Positions 43,055 to 43,149 of a stretch of 43,149 nucleotides of DNA are shown piece by piece. A model generated the notes under the pieces. That model saw only the letters and a list, made by a program, of their open reading frames with translations. It was not told where the DNA came from and did not search any database. Made by a program: the position numbers and the translations under genes. Numbering within the stretch: the first letter of the stretch is position 1; the number at the start of each line of letters is the position of its first letter. Location of the stretch: assembly GCA_028285105.1 (NCBI GenBank), contig JANQQE010000007.1, forward strand, positions 67,408 through 110,556, in the 5' to 3' direction. This stretch comes from Alphaproteobacteria bacterium. Lineage in GTDB: Bacteria > Planctomycetota > Phycisphaerae > UBA1845.

Positions 43055-43149
43055 ATGGGTATGAAGAAAATGAAAAACCACGTTTGGTTTAAGACACTTG
43101 GCACGCTGTCGTTGAGCGTGTTTTTTAGCATGGGCGTCGTCGGTTGTGG
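43055..43149 (+). CDS. Lipoprotein or secreted protein, N-terminal fragment only
   Basis: GGGAG precedes the ATG at 43055. The 31 visible residues (MGMKKMKNHVWFKTLGTLSL then SVFFSMGVVGC) form a basic start and hydrophobic stretch ending in a lipobox-like VVGC. It runs off the window, so nothing else can be said. A second ATG at 43061 is a possible start. Confidence 0.7.
   Translation, partial: MGMKKMKNHVWFKTLGTLSLSVFFSMGVVGC

Noticed and set aside
42800..43055. Two overlapping minus-strand small frames
   Set aside because: They run antisense through the structured leader of the last gene, have no ribosome-binding sites and no protein-like pattern.

Overview
The window looks like a chromosomal segment of a planctomycete-type bacterium. 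This is an inference from gene content: secreted PQQ-like propeller proteins with an NWPQWRGPNRD-type N-terminus, many small lipoproteins with weak similarity to known families, long low-complexity protein tails, an RskA-like anti-sigma factor and few long operons. No rRNA, CRISPR array, phage or transposase gene is visible.

Layout. 1-4919 (minus strand) holds housekeeping genes (yicC partial, secG, tpiA), two small unknown genes, a NADAR-domain lipoprotein and a Gfo/Idh/MocA oxidoreductase, with short palindromic REP-like elements between them. 5115-15987 is a light and oxidative-stress block: a photolyase-like protein, a two-domain fasciclin protein, an ECF sigma factor with its anti-sigma factor, a cobalamin-binding protein that keeps the residues of B12 photoreceptors but has no DNA-binding domain, a DUF4397 lipoprotein, a PQQ-like propeller, a Blc-type lipocalin, an SDR/DUF2867 protein and a SRPBCC protein. 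16381-22325 holds a tiny lipoprotein, a RuvC-like/Nei pair, a Fur-family regulator with a signal-peptide-bearing catalase-peroxidase, and a NhaR-type regulator. 22600-27825 is an HPF-like gene followed by an ABC/HlyD/TolC export set.

27882-37676 is the centrepiece: an RNA-repair locus. rtcR (plus strand) is divergent from a minus-strand array with a well-spaced sigma-54 promoter at 35914-35930. In transcription order it contains a hairpin-rich leader, tRNA-Arg(GCG), tRNA-Pro(TGG), tRNA-Gln(TTG), a 266-aa unknown protein, tRNA-Leu(TAG), tRNA-Leu(GAG), rtcB, a DUF5677-like protein, a small Cys-rich protein, a 52-aa ORF, an intrinsic terminator, rtcA, a REP doublet, a degenerate tRNA-Phe-like sequence one base from tRNA-Phe(GAA), a small ORF, a slipin and tRNA-His(GTG). 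Eight tRNA or tRNA-like genes with seven anticodons are thus interleaved with the RNA ligase and cyclase. This suggests a damage-induced programme that repairs tRNAs and also supplies new ones or tRNA-like ligands. The link between RtcR, damaged tRNA ends and sigma-54 is known from enterobacteria; the 'repair plus replacement' idea and the roles of the extra proteins are inference.

37754-43149 has a BLUF photoreceptor, a large secreted TPR protein, a SF0329-type protein, two unknown genes and the start of a lipoprotein gene with a structured leader. Start codons were moved from the longest open frame wherever a signal peptide, a Shine-Dalgarno site or family length argued for it.
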